From Flavobacterium soyae (GTDB lineage: Bacteria > Bacteroidota > Bacteroidia > Flavobacteriales > Flavobacteriaceae): a stretch of DNA of 64,000 nucleotides. A program made the position numbers and the translations under genes. The stretch lies in assembly GCF_021245985.1 (NCBI RefSeq), contig NZ_JAJQXA010000020.1:1-64000 (forward strand). Direction: 5' to 3'. Positions 18,669-28,068 of this stretch are shown piece after piece. The notes under the pieces were generated by a model. That model saw nothing but the letters and a program-made list of their open reading frames with translations. It ran no database searches and had not been told where the DNA came from. Each line of letters starts with the position of its first letter. Position 1 is the first letter of the stretch.

Positions 18669-20063
18669 TTATATTCCATATCCCGGATTTTGTGTGATCT
18701 TTTTATTAGCATCCGTTTCTTTTAATGGAATTGGGAAAACTAATGGATTTGCGTCATAAGCTAGTAATCTTGGCTGACCTTTAGCATCTCTAGTTAAAAT
18801 AGATTGTTTTGTTCTTTTAATATCATGAATTAAAAAACCTTCCATTCCTAGTTCTAATTCTCTTTCTAATAAAATATCATCAATTGTTACCGAAGTTAAA
18901 GCATCTGCATGTACTCTGCCACGAATAATATTGATATCATCAAGTGGTGTATTCCCAATAGCAGTTCCTTCTTCAAAATTCCCTTCAGCTCTAATTAAAT
19001 ACATTTCTGCCAGACGTATAATTCCAACATCAGCAAACTGATCTGTATATTTAGAAGTTAAAATTCTGCCATTGTCTTCATTCTCGTAAATAAAATCAGC
19101 TCTGTCATCAGGATCACTGAATTTTTCCAGATAAGCATCTCTTATGGTAAAATCTCCACCGCGTCCTCCATTACCTTCAGAAGCATAAAAAGTTACAACA
19201 TCATTTACACCAGTTTGTTTTGTGATTTGAATTGCAAATACATCTTCAATTTGATCTGTATCATGATTAAAAGCGGCTGCATAGTTTTGAGATAATGCAT
19301 GTCCGCTGTTTTCAATAACATCATCTGCTGCATCTCTGGCTAAATTGTATCTGCCTTGTTGTAAATACACTCTTGCTAATAAAGCTTGTGCAGCATATTT
19401 GTCAGCATAAAAACCATTATCTTCAGGTAAGTTATTGTAAGCAAGGTTTAAACCATCTACTATAACCTGATATACTTCTTCAACTGTACTTCTTTCTTTT
19501 GAAAGGTCTACACTAAAATCGTAAATTGCATTTGGTCTTATAACAACTCCTAATTGATTATTTGTTTGTCCGCTAACGTAAGGTTTTGCAAAAAAGCGAA
19601 CTAAATCAAAATAAGCTAATGACCTTAAAAAACTGGCTTCGCCAATCATTACTGCTCGTCTGTCGGGATCTTTTACTTTGTCGATATTTTCGATAACCGT
19701 ATTTGATGCATTTATAATTTCATACAATCTTGCATAAGTTCCTTCAATTATTACGTTGTCAGAAACCATTAGTTTATTGTACATTTGTGTTAATTCTCCA
19801 AATGTACCGCGCCATCTTAAGTCAGTAGTACTTAATTCACCCGTTACGCCAAGTAAATCGGCATATAATAAAACCCTGCCGCCATAAGCGTTTCCATTTG
19901 CTGCAAGGGCATAAGTTCCGGTTAATACATTGGTTACACCGCCTTCTGTGTTTAAAGTTGTGTTAGCGTCTTCTCTCTGTTTCGGTTCTATGTCTAATTC
20001 ATTTTCGCAACTTGTAAAAAACGCAGCGAAAAATATAAATAGGATTAGTTTATTTGCTTTCAT
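18669..20063 (-). CDS. SusD/RagB family outer-membrane lipoprotein
   Basis: The 464-residue protein has a lipobox (FFTSC) and the SusD N-terminal marker ENELDIEPKQ. A TPR-like helical core contains ASFLRSLAYFDLVRFF. The C-terminal RagB/SusD portion contains YLIRAEG and a final FPIPLKE...NPGYGI. It binds extracellular ligand and caps its SusC transporter. It is paired with the SusC gene 10 bases upstream. The substrate is unknown. Position directly after the encapsulin/desulfurase unit suggests a sulfur-containing nutrient, which is inference. Confidence 0.92.
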   Translation of the reverse strand: MKANKLILFIFFAAFFTSCENELDIEPKQREDANTTLNTEGGVTNVLTGTYALAANGNAYGGRVLLYADLLGVTGELSTTDLRWRGTFGELTQMYNKLMVSDNVIIEGTYARLYEIINASNTVIENIDKVKDPDRRAVMIGEASFLRSLAYFDLVRFFAKPYVSGQTNNQLGVVIRPNAIYDFSVDLSKERSTVEEVYQVIVDGLNLAYNNLPEDNGFYADKYAAQALLARVYLQQGRYNLARDAADDVIENSGHALSQNYAAAFNHDTDQIEDVFAIQITKQTGVNDVVTFYASEGNGGRGGDFTIRDAYLEKFSDPDDRADFIYENEDNGRILTSKYTDQFADVGIIRLAEMYLIRAEGNFEEGTAIGNTPLDDINIIRGRVHADALTSVTIDDILLERELELGMEGFLIHDIKRTKQSILTRDAKGQPRLLAYDANPLVFPIPLKETDANKKITQNPGYGI

Positions 20064-20073
20064 CTTTTTCTTT

Positions 20074-23058
20074 TTAAAAATTAAAGTTTACACCAATTGC
20101 AGTTGTTCTCGCTGGAGGTGCTGAATAGAAATCTTCTCCAATCCCGCCATCATCTCTTCTAGCTTCAGGATCGTTTCCTTCGTAGTTTGTAAAAGTAAAT
20201 AGGTTAACAGCTGTAAAATAAACTCTTAAACTGCTCATTCCTAAATCTTTCAATACGTCTTTTGGTAGTGTATAGCCAAAAGTTAAGTTTCTTAAACGGA
20301 CAAAATCCGCTTTGTCCAAATAACGTGTAGAATCTTGAGATCCGTTTCCGCCGCCATATCTTGCCTGAGGTACATCTGTAATGTCATCTTTTTTCTGCCA
20401 GCGTCTTAACTGATCTGTAGTTTGATTGTCAAAAACATCAGCAGCTGATGATTGATAGATTCCAGCTGAATTATAAATGCTGGCACCCCATTCTCCCTGA
20501 AATGTAAAGGTAAAATCAAAACCTTTGTAAAGAATAGTATTTGTTAAACCAGACATTAAAGTAGGAAATGGGTTTCCTGCAATAATGCGTTGTGCTTCAC
20601 TATAAGTATTTGTTGTTGAGTGATCGATTGTTCCATCAGGATTTTTAGTGTTTTTATAAAATAAAGCATCTCCATTTTCAGGATCAACACCAGCATATTC
20701 AACTAAATAAAAAGAAGAAATATTTTCTCCAACTCTGTTAATATTGTAAAAAGTAATGATATCAGTATTGTTGTTTGGAAGCGATTTTACCTTTGATTCG
20801 TTTGTTGTTAGGTTAAAGCTCGTATTCCATTTAAAATTTTCTGTATCAATATTTTTTGTGTTCAAAGTAAACTCAAAACCATTGCTTCTTATTTTTCCAA
20901 TATTTTTATTGATAGAAGCAGCTCCGGAACTTATTGGTAACGGAACTTCAAAAAGCAATCCGTCAGTATCTTTTTGGTAATAATCTGCTTCAAGCGTAAT
21001 TCGGTCTATGAAGCCAATTTCAAAGCCAAAATCAGTCTGAGCTGATTTTTCCCAAGTCAAATCATTATTTCCAGGCTGATCGAAAGTAAGTCCTGATTTT
21101 AAGTTATAAGGATTTGGTCTATAAAGCTGACGTGAAGCAAAATTCCCGATTTCGGCATTTCCTAATTTACCCCAGCTTCCTTTTAATTTTAAATAGGAAA
21201 TAACTTTACTATCCTTTAAAAATTCTTCTTGAGAAATAATCCATCCGGCAGAGAATGCAGGGAAAACCCCAAAACGTTCATTTTTTCCAAAACGGGATGA
21301 ACCATCACGACGGATACTTGCTTTTAAAAGATATTTATTCATATAAGAATAATTCAATCTTCCAAATTGAGAAACGAAAGCATAATCCGTTTCACTTCCA
21401 TGGCCTTCATTTACTTCGGCACCACCGTCGACAGTTTGAAAATCATCGCTAGAGAAATAAATACTGTTTACATCCTGATATCTTCTGTTGTATTTATTGA
21501 ATTCCATACCGGCAACAACATTAAATGTGTGTTTTTCTGCAAATGTTTTATCAAATGTAAAATAGTTACTCGAAACATAATTTTCTGTATTTACAGAGGT
21601 TGCAAATACAGCTCCGTCAGTTGCCATAAAAGGAGCATCTTTACCTTGCCAGTAATCCTCAGTCTGAGATAAAAGATCGTATGAGAAATCAGAATTAAAC
21701 TTTAAAGAAGAAAGTATTCTAAATTCAGCAAACACTTTACCTGTAAGCCTGCGCATAATAGTTTTCCAAAACGTATTATCTTTTGCCAAAAGGTAGTTAG
21801 AATATTCTGTATTTGGGTTTGCAGTTCCATCGTCTAACCTTGCTTGCGAAATAGGTGCCTGTGCAACAGATTGTAAGGGAGAAGAAAATGAATTATCATC
21901 TTGAACTCTGTGAATTAAAGATCTTGAAAAACCAAGGTTCATTCCTAGTGTTAAACGATCTGTAACTTTATGAGATACGTTTGTTCTCGCTGTAAATCTT
22001 TCTAACGTATTACTGTCCACAATACCAGTTGTGTTGTTGTAAGCACCAGAAAAGAAATACTTTGTTTTTTCATCTCCTCCAGAAGCAGAAAAATCAGCAT
22101 CTGTAGTATAACCCGTTCTTAAGGCAATTTCCATCCAGTTTGTATCGACTTCACCATTTCTCCAATCCGTTCCCTGAGATAGATATTCTAACTCATCTTC
22201 AACAGATTCTAAATCCTGAGCATTTCTTCCAGCTTCCAACATTAATTCAACATATTGTTTTGCATTCAAAAATTTTCTTTTGTGTGTAGCTTCACTAACT
22301 CCCTGCGAAAGATTTACGGTGAAAGTTCCTTTCCCTTCACGGCCTTTTTTAGTTGTAATTAAAACAACTCCGTTTGCGCCGCGTGCACCATAAATTGCTG
22401 CCGAAGATGCATCTTTTAAAACGTCTATAGATTCAATTTCATTGGTACTTAAAGTAAGCAATGGATTTGTTGGTGCGCCATTGCTTGATTCATCATCATT
22501 AATTAACGGAATTCCGTCAAGAACATACAGAGGCTGAGTTCCGGCACTAATACTAGCCGCACCGCGTACACGAATATTAATGCCGCCGTCAACTTTACCA
22601 TTTGTCTGCGTAATTTGAACCCCTGCCAGTTTACCAACTAAAGCATTCTGTACGTTTGCAACCGGAATCTGCTTAATATCTTTTGCCGTTACACGGGCGA
22701 TATTATCTGTTAAGTTCTTTTTAGACTGCGTTCCGTAACCCACAACAACTACAGCTTCAAGTTCATTTTGAACCTCAACCAGCTCAACTGTAATATTGTT
22801 AGAAGCAGGAACTTCTACCGTTTTATAACTTACGTAGCTTACAACAAGTATTTCTCCTTTTTTTGCGGCAATTTTAAATAAACCGTCAAAATCAGTTTGA
22901 GCACTGATATTTTTCCCTTGTACTACAATATTAGCTCCGGGAATTGGCAGCCCTTTTTTATCTGTTACTTTTCCGGAAATCGATTCTTGTGCCGCAGCTA
23001 TTTGCACAAATAGTAAAAATAGCCACAAAAAATGTTTTAATTTAATTTTCATATTCAT
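20074..23058 (-). CDS. SusC/RagA family TonB-dependent transporter
   Basis: The 994-residue protein has a signal peptide and an N-terminal carboxypeptidase-D-like beta domain (about 24-100, ISGKVTDKKGLPIPGAN). The family signature VVVGYGTQSKKNLT and a plug domain (VRGAASISAGTQPLYVLDG, VLKDASSAAIYGARGANGVV) follow, and then a 22-strand barrel. The TonB-box region lies before the plug. Met1 and Met3 are both possible starts. It imports ligand delivered by the adjacent SusD. A terminator at 23281-23314 separates it from the upstream cysteine desulfurase gene, so it forms its own transcription unit with the SusD gene. Confidence 0.93.
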   Translation of the reverse strand: MNMKIKLKHFLWLFLLFVQIAAAQESISGKVTDKKGLPIPGANIVVQGKNISAQTDFDGLFKIAAKKGEILVVSYVSYKTVEVPASNNITVELVEVQNELEAVVVVGYGTQSKKNLTDNIARVTAKDIKQIPVANVQNALVGKLAGVQITQTNGKVDGGINIRVRGAASISAGTQPLYVLDGIPLINDDESSNGAPTNPLLTLSTNEIESIDVLKDASSAAIYGARGANGVVLITTKKGREGKGTFTVNLSQGVSEATHKRKFLNAKQYVELMLEAGRNAQDLESVEDELEYLSQGTDWRNGEVDTNWMEIALRTGYTTDADFSASGGDEKTKYFFSGAYNNTTGIVDSNTLERFTARTNVSHKVTDRLTLGMNLGFSRSLIHRVQDDNSFSSPLQSVAQAPISQARLDDGTANPNTEYSNYLLAKDNTFWKTIMRRLTGKVFAEFRILSSLKFNSDFSYDLLSQTEDYWQGKDAPFMATDGAVFATSVNTENYVSSNYFTFDKTFAEKHTFNVVAGMEFNKYNRRYQDVNSIYFSSDDFQTVDGGAEVNEGHGSETDYAFVSQFGRLNYSYMNKYLLKASIRRDGSSRFGKNERFGVFPAFSAGWIISQEEFLKDSKVISYLKLKGSWGKLGNAEIGNFASRQLYRPNPYNLKSGLTFDQPGNNDLTWEKSAQTDFGFEIGFIDRITLEADYYQKDTDGLLFEVPLPISSGAASINKNIGKIRSNGFEFTLNTKNIDTENFKWNTSFNLTTNESKVKSLPNNNTDIITFYNINRVGENISSFYLVEYAGVDPENGDALFYKNTKNPDGTIDHSTTNTYSEAQRIIAGNPFPTLMSGLTNTILYKGFDFTFTFQGEWGASIYNSAGIYQSSAADVFDNQTTDQLRRWQKKDDITDVPQARYGGGNGSQDSTRYLDKADFVRLRNLTFGYTLPKDVLKDLGMSSLRVYFTAVNLFTFTNYEGNDPEARRDDGGIGEDFYSAPPARTTAIGVNFNF

Positions 23059-23280
23059 TTCGTTTAAATTAGTCTCTCAAATATCTTAATTTAATGTTAA
23101 TTTTTAATACGTTTTTAACATTGAAAATAACAATTAAGCTATGTTTTGTGATATTGATAACTTTTGTATACGCGTTTATTGGTTTTTTGTGAAAAATCTT
23201 TGATTTTTTGATAAAAATGTAAGGCAGAATATTTTTATTAAAAAAAACGTTGATTTTTTAGCAGTAAAAAAAACAGTTTT
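23059..23280 (-). other. AT-rich leader and promoter region of the SusC/SusD pair
   Basis: These 222 bases between the SusC start and the upstream terminator contain no open frame or recognisable structured element. I could not place a perfect TAnnTTTG promoter here. The transcription start of the SusC/SusD pair must nevertheless lie within this stretch if the terminator is effective. Confidence 0.4.
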
Positions 23281-23314
23281 AATAAAAAAGCGATTGTTTT
23301 ATAACAATCGCTTT
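23281..23314 (-). terminator. Terminator after the encapsulin cargo gene
   Basis: AAAGCGATTG (23287-23296) pairs with CAATCGCTTT (23305-23314). On the minus strand it is followed by a T-rich run. It ends the transcription unit holding the shell and desulfurase genes. Confidence 0.85.
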
Positions 23315-23380
23315 CAGGGTATAATTACTTAAAATATCAAAAAAAGTAATTATATGTTTTGAGAAGAGGCTCTTATTATT

Positions 23381-25315
23381 TTAGAATCTGACTTTTTTAA
23401 GTTCCCAAATGGTTTTAATAAAAGTATCGACATCCTCGGTTGTATTATAAAATGCCAATGACGGACGAACGGTTGTTTCAACTCCCATTCGACGTAAAAT
23501 AGGCTGTGCACAATGATGTCCGGTACGCACTGCAACACCTTCGTTGTTTAAAGCCTGCCCAACCTGATCGTTTGAATAGCCTTGTAAATTAAAAGACAAT
23601 ACGCTGGCTTTATCTTTTGCAGTTCCAATCAATCGTACACCCGGAATTTCTTTTAAAAGTCTTGTTGCATATTCTAACAAATTATGCTCGTACTGACCAA
23701 TGGCTTCAATTCCTAATTTGGTTACATAATCGACTGCCGCACCAAGTCCAATGGCATCGGCAATATTTCCGGTTCCGGCTTCAAAACGATTTGGAGCTTT
23801 GTGGTATTTTATTTCCTCAAAAGTTACGTCCTGAATCATGTTTCCGCCAGATTGATACGGCTGCATTTCGTTTAGTAAATCTTCTTTTCCGTATAAAACT
23901 CCAATTCCCGTTGGGCCAAATAATTTATGTCCTGAGAAAACCAGCCAATCTGAATTTAATTGCTGAACATCAACTTTCATGTGCGAAACCGATTGTGCGC
24001 CGTCGATTAAGACTTTTGCTCCGGCAGCATGTGCCATTTCCACTATTTTCTTTGCAGGAGTTATTGTTCCTAATGCATTTGAAACTTGTGTAAAAGCAAC
24101 CAAACGTGTTTTTGAATTGAGCAGTTTTGCATATTCGTCAAGCAAAATTTGTCCGTCATCATCAACAGGAATTACTCTTAGTTTCAAGCCTTTTTTATCA
24201 GCAAGGCGTTTCCACGGAACAATATTCGCATGATGCTCCAGATTACTCACAATTATCTCGTCTCCGGAATTTAAATTTTGATCGCCCCAGGTTGAAGCCA
24301 CCAGATTTATTCCTTCTGTTGCACCTCTTACAAATACAATTTCGTTTGCAGAACTGGCATTCAAAAATGCTTTTACTTTTTCACGAGCAGCCTCATACGC
24401 ATCAGATGCACGGGCTGCCAGTTCATGTGCCGCCCGATGAATGTTTGAATTTTCATGCTTGTAGAAATACGCAATTCTATCAATTACTGATTGCGGTTTC
24501 TGCGTTGTTGCCGCATTATCAAACCAAACTAATGGCTTGCCGTTTACAGTTTCTTTTAGAATCGGGAAATCTTTTTTTACTGAAGCTGCATCAAAAGGAT
24601 GTCCTTTAAAAAGATTAATTTCTTTATAATCGAAAGAATTTCCAACAATTATATCCGTACTCCTTTTATCAAAAGCAAAAGGATTCTGATCTAAAAAATA
24701 GTAGGATGATGTTGTTTCATTTCCGCCTAAAGGAAAATCTTCCCGCTTTTTAAACTGTGTATCGACAAATGATAAAGCAGCCTGCAGTTCAATTTCAAAA
24801 GAAGAATTTTCTGTTTGAAATGGCAGATATTGATTGTTTAATGACAACGGCGAAAAAACAGATTCTTCATTCAATTGAGCGGGATTTCCATTTTTCAAAT
24901 TAACATCATGAAATCCGGTATGCGGATCATTGATATTTAAATCATGGTTTTCCTGAACTCCTGACGACGAATTTTTGTTCTGAGGATCAAATCCTGCTCC
25001 GGCATTTGGATATAAAGCAAAAGCTCCTGTATTTCCATGATTTAATGCAGAAGGAGAAGCTCCAAAGCCACTAAATGCAGGCGGCGCAGGCGGGAGATTC
25101 GACGGATTTGCTGCGGGAATCTGGCCAAACTGATCCAGGTTTCCGGTATGCAATATCGTTTCTGCAATTTTTGTCGCACGCGGGTGTTCAGCTTTATCCG
25201 GACTTAATGATATTTCTTTTGGAAATTCATTAGGTAAAGCTTTGAACAACTCGTTTGCTAAATTTTGCAAATCGTCGATGTTTGGTAAACCGTTGTTGTT
25301 AATATTTGTACTCAT
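23381..25315 (-). CDS. Family 2A encapsulin cargo cysteine desulfurase (SufS-like)
   Basis: The 644-residue protein has two parts. Residues 1 to about 235 are low-complexity and predicted disordered, rich in Asn, Pro, Gly and Ser, with an amphipathic start (LPNIDDLQNLANELFKAL). This matches the long cargo-loading extension of desulfurases packaged by Family 2A encapsulins. Residues of about 240-644 are a complete group II cysteine desulfurase: WFDNAATTQKP, NIHRAAHELA, His361 (EHHAN), PLP lysine K464 (SGHKLFGPTG) and catalytic Cys602 (RTGHHCAQP). It removes sulfur from cysteine as persulfide. The start overlaps the shell gene by 17 bases, implying coupled translation. No sufE, sufU or other suf gene is adjacent, arguing against a housekeeping Fe-S role. 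Confidence 0.93.
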   Translation of the reverse strand: MSTNINNNGLPNIDDLQNLANELFKALPNEFPKEISLSPDKAEHPRATKIAETILHTGNLDQFGQIPAANPSNLPPAPPAFSGFGASPSALNHGNTGAFALYPNAGAGFDPQNKNSSSGVQENHDLNINDPHTGFHDVNLKNGNPAQLNEESVFSPLSLNNQYLPFQTENSSFEIELQAALSFVDTQFKKREDFPLGGNETTSSYYFLDQNPFAFDKRSTDIIVGNSFDYKEINLFKGHPFDAASVKKDFPILKETVNGKPLVWFDNAATTQKPQSVIDRIAYFYKHENSNIHRAAHELAARASDAYEAAREKVKAFLNASSANEIVFVRGATEGINLVASTWGDQNLNSGDEIIVSNLEHHANIVPWKRLADKKGLKLRVIPVDDDGQILLDEYAKLLNSKTRLVAFTQVSNALGTITPAKKIVEMAHAAGAKVLIDGAQSVSHMKVDVQQLNSDWLVFSGHKLFGPTGIGVLYGKEDLLNEMQPYQSGGNMIQDVTFEEIKYHKAPNRFEAGTGNIADAIGLGAAVDYVTKLGIEAIGQYEHNLLEYATRLLKEIPGVRLIGTAKDKASVLSFNLQGYSNDQVGQALNNEGVAVRTGHHCAQPILRRMGVETTVRPSLAFYNTTEDVDTFIKTIWELKKVRF

Positions 25316-26219
25316 GATACTTTCCTATTTCTACATCTTCTAAAACAGCAATAGCATCATCTACTAAAATAGCCAAAGAACAATAAAGAGATACTAAATA
25401 AGAAGCAATGGCTTTTTCATTAATTCCCATAAAACGAACTGATAATCCAGGAGATTGTTCGCCTTGTAAACCAGGCTGAATTAAACCGATTACACCTTGA
25501 CGGCTTTCACCAGTTCTTAAAAGAATAATTTTTGATTTTCCTTTTACGATTGGTAATTTATCAGATGGAATTAGCGGAATTCCTCTCCAGGTTAAAAACT
25601 GAGATCCAAATAAAGAAGTTGTCGGCGGCGGAACACCACGACGGGTACATTCGCGTCCGAAAGCAGCAATTGCCAAAGGATGCAAAAGGAAAAATCCGGG
25701 TTCTTTCCAGACTTTTGTCAATAATTCATCCAAATCGTCAGGAGTTGGTGCACCGGTTCTCGTTTTTATAATTTGAGAAGGGGCAACGTTACTTAATAAG
25801 CCATAATCTTTGTTATTGATTAATTCGCTTTCCTGACGTTCTTTAATTGTTTCGATAGCCAAACGAAGCTGCTCTGAGATCTGGTTGTATGGTTTGCTGT
25901 ATAAATCAGAAACACGGGTATGAACTTCCACAATGGTTTGAACTGCGGCCAGATTGTACTCTCTTGGATTCTCGATATAATCGACAAAAGTATTCGGTAA
26001 AATTCTTTCGTCGCGTGCAGAACAATCAACTTCGATGTGATTTGCGTTTTTTACTTTATTTAAACGAAAAACTCCCGATTCTACTGGTGTCCAATGTAAA
26101 AGATGCGTTAACCAGCGTGGGGTTATAGTTCCAATTTGAGGAACGGTACGTGTTGCGATCGCTAATTGTCTTGCTGCAACATCGCCTAATGCGGTCTGTT
26201 GTTTTTGTAAATCTGCCAT
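25299..26219 (-). CDS. Family 2A encapsulin shell protein (SrpI-like)
   Basis: The 306-residue protein has no signal peptide. Its sequence pattern is that of the SrpI-type, HK97-fold Family 2A encapsulins: an N-terminal arm (ARQLAIATRTVPQIG), ITPRWLTHLLHWTPVESGVFRLNKV, an extended loop (KTRTGAPTPDDLDELLTKVW), HPLAIAAFGRECTRRGVPPP, and a C-terminal RFMGINEKAIASYLVSLYCS. These proteins self-assemble into icosahedral compartments that enclose a cysteine desulfurase and, in characterised systems, accumulate sulfur. The next gene encodes exactly such a cargo and overlaps by 17 bases. Upstream lie a cysteine synthase remnant and, further away, an arylsulfatase. Induction by sulfur limitation is known for SrpI of cyanobacteria. 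Regulation here is not visible. Confidence 0.93.
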   Translation of the reverse strand: MADLQKQQTALGDVAARQLAIATRTVPQIGTITPRWLTHLLHWTPVESGVFRLNKVKNANHIEVDCSARDERILPNTFVDYIENPREYNLAAVQTIVEVHTRVSDLYSKPYNQISEQLRLAIETIKERQESELINNKDYGLLSNVAPSQIIKTRTGAPTPDDLDELLTKVWKEPGFFLLHPLAIAAFGRECTRRGVPPPTTSLFGSQFLTWRGIPLIPSDKLPIVKGKSKIILLRTGESRQGVIGLIQPGLQGEQSPGLSVRFMGINEKAIASYLVSLYCSLAILVDDAIAVLEDVEIGKYHEYKY

Positions 26220-26323
26220 AATTTTAAGGTTTTTCGGTTATAATTTTGATTAAAATTTTTCTAGCTTTATTGAATTAAATTTATGGGTTTTTATTCAATT
26301 ATAAGCTTTTGATTTGTAATTTG

Positions 26324-26541
26324 TTAGGAGAAAAAATCGAATAATTCCTCTACAGAAAGATATCGCTTTCCGGTATCATAATTAAAAGTTAGGATTACGG
26401 CATCTTCGGGAATGTTTTTTAATTTTTTTGAAACTGCTGCTAATGCCGCTCCGGTCGAAATACCTCCAAAAATCGCTTCTTCTTTAGTTAATTTTTTTGC
26501 AAATGAAAAAGCGTCATTTTTTTCAAAGATTTTATTTGAAT
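26324..26541 (-). pseudogene. Remnant of cysteine synthase (CysK C-terminus)
   Basis: The last 70-odd residues of this frame match the C-terminal end of O-acetylserine sulfhydrylases: FSFAKKLTKEEAIFGGISTG, AALAAVSKKL, then VILTFNYDTGKRYLSVEELF. The preceding residues (to a nominal Met at 26623) are translated from a palindromic repeat (VTPAEAGG...) and are not CysK. About 230 upstream residues, including the PLP lysine region, are absent. Between here and the next gene there are only repeats. The fragment cannot form an active enzyme. It suggests the ancestral locus carried cysK between the hydroxylase and encapsulin genes. Confidence 0.75.
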
Positions 26542-26543
26542 TG

Positions 26544-26658
26544 CCTCCAGCTTCAGCTGGAGTAACAGGTTTGTAGGTAAAAAAGGCTTTAGCCAAATAA
26601 GAAGTTTGGCTAAAGCCTTCCATATTGCAAATTTTGAACCTCCAGCTGAAGCTGGAGG
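26544..26658. repeat. Fold-back element with CCTCCAGC ends, copy 1
   Basis: The terminal arm CCTCCAGCTTCAGCTGGAG, itself a palindrome, is repeated inverted at 26639-26658. The centre holds AAGGCTTTAGCCAAA pairing with TTTGGCTAAAGCCTT. A second copy lies at 26815-26918. It begins 3 bases from the point where cysteine synthase homology stops. Confidence 0.85.
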
Positions 26659-26676
26659 CGATTCATTATTCATTTC

Positions 26677-26765
26677 CTGCAAGGTTTCCAAAACCTTGTA
26701 GGTATTCTTAATTAATTTAGAATGTCTAATAATAAATCTACAAGGTTTTGAAAACCTTGCAGGGG
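26677..26765. repeat. Fold-back element with CTGCAAGGTTT ends, copy 1
   Basis: The arm CTGCAAGGTTTCCAAAACC followed by TTGTAGGT at about 26677-26704 is mirrored by CTACAAGGTTTTGAAAACC followed by TTGCAGG at about 26733-26761. Each arm is itself palindromic. It is sandwiched between the two CCTCCAGC elements. The same family recurs at 28291-28402. Confidence 0.8.
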
Positions 26766-26814
26766 TAGGGCTTATTTTTTTTCAAACATTCCTGTTTTGA
26801 ATTGCCTCCAGCTT

Positions 26815-26918
26815 CAGCTGGAGGTAACAGATTTGTGGATAAAAAGGCTTTAGCCGAATAAAAAGTTTGGCTAAAGCCTTTTACATTTCAAATTTTGAAC
26901 CTCCAGCTGAAGCTGGAG
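26815..26918. repeat. Fold-back element with CCTCCAGC ends, copy 2
   Basis: This is nearly identical to 26544-26658 in both ends and centre (AAAGGCTTTAGCCGAA pairing with TTTGGCTAAAGCCTTT). Two direct copies around a third palindromic element give homology that could have supported deletion of the intervening or neighbouring coding sequence. Confidence 0.85.
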
Positions 26919-26994
26919 ACAATTCATTATTTATTACCTACAAGGTTGATTCGAATACATTGCCGTACTTTATATTTTTTATTACTTTTTAAGA

Positions 26995-28062
26995 TTAAGC
27001 CTGCTCTAAAACCGGAGTTTGTTCAGCAGTTTCTACTACATTTCCTGTAGGTTTGGCCTTTATTGGAAGTGATATTACGCCTTCGGCAAGAGGACTTCCT
27101 TCTTTTTTAGATTTGAATATCGGCCATAAAAATTGTGCGTACCATTCTTCCTGTTTGTATGATTTTGTTCCGTAAGATTCGGGGAATTTACGAGTGATTA
27201 AACCCGTTCCAAAGATGACATCCCAGATGAAAAACATGTTTCCGAAATTTCCTTTAAAATGCCCAACGCCGTCACCGCTTGTATCGGCGTGATGTGCGTG
27301 GTGCGTTGCCGGAGTAGAAATCAAGCGTTCTAAAATCCATGCAATTGGATGTAAAACTTTGTATTTATAAAACGGTTTGTCCCACGCAATACTTGAATGT
27401 GCTCCCAAAGTGATGAAACTTTTAATAACTAAAACAAATAAAGCAGGTAATCCTAAACCTAAATATGTTAAAGTAGCCGTTAAATAAATTTGAGAAAAGA
27501 AAATAGTATAAATAAAGTTCTGTCTTGAAGCCATTGCCATTCCCATGTAGGGAGCAGAGTGGTGCGTTCTGTGAAAACGCCATAAAAACGGAACCTGATG
27601 GTGCAAACGATGGTACCAATATTGTGTTAAATCATCGGCAATTGCGATTAGGAAAAAACCTCCCCAAAACGGAACCCATGAAAGTGTGTTTGCTAAATTT
27701 GGTAATAAATAGGGTAAAGCTGTTAAACTGAAAAAAGCAATTACCGGAGGTAAAATTAATTTAGGCGCCAGAAATGAAACAATATCAATTTTGCGTTCTT
27801 CACCTGTCCATTGATCGTCATAAAGACCTGCTGCAAACTCAATTATTCCTAAAACAATCATAAACACGGTTAATCCCCACGTTTTGATGTTGGCAAAAAC
27901 AGGTTGTGCAAATTCTAAAAATGAAGGAAGTGCAATATGCGATTCGCTTACCGCTCCGCCTGTTAATTTAAAATACAGGAAAATTGCCACTACAGGCAAA
28001 CTGTATATTAATAAACTGATACTTAAATCTCTTTTTAGTTTTTCTTGTTGAACTATTGCCAT
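26995..28062 (-). CDS. Sterol desaturase/fatty acid hydroxylase superfamily membrane protein
   Basis: The 355-residue protein has about five to seven hydrophobic helices. The diiron histidine motifs of the superfamily are complete: HRLHH (151-155), HRTHH (164-168) and HHAHH (254-258), with an additional His near 222 and 238. Such enzymes hydroxylate or desaturate lipids in the membrane. The substrate is unknown, and why it sits between a sulfatase and an encapsulin is unexplained. It starts 6 bases after a 39-codon membrane ORF, so the two are probably translated together. The C-terminal 45 residues are polar and probably unstructured. Confidence 0.88.
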   Translation of the reverse strand: MAIVQQEKLKRDLSISLLIYSLPVVAIFLYFKLTGGAVSESHIALPSFLEFAQPVFANIKTWGLTVFMIVLGIIEFAAGLYDDQWTGEERKIDIVSFLAPKLILPPVIAFFSLTALPYLLPNLANTLSWVPFWGGFFLIAIADDLTQYWYHRLHHQVPFLWRFHRTHHSAPYMGMAMASRQNFIYTIFFSQIYLTATLTYLGLGLPALFVLVIKSFITLGAHSSIAWDKPFYKYKVLHPIAWILERLISTPATHHAHHADTSGDGVGHFKGNFGNMFFIWDVIFGTGLITRKFPESYGTKSYKQEEWYAQFLWPIFKSKKEGSPLAEGVISLPIKAKPTGNVVETAEQTPVLEQA

Positions 28063-28068
28063 GATTTC

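Noticed and set aside
26488..26691. 67-codon minus-strand frame beside the cysteine synthase stub
   Set aside because: It is a translation of the palindromic repeat and of a second frame of the remnant, without coding character.
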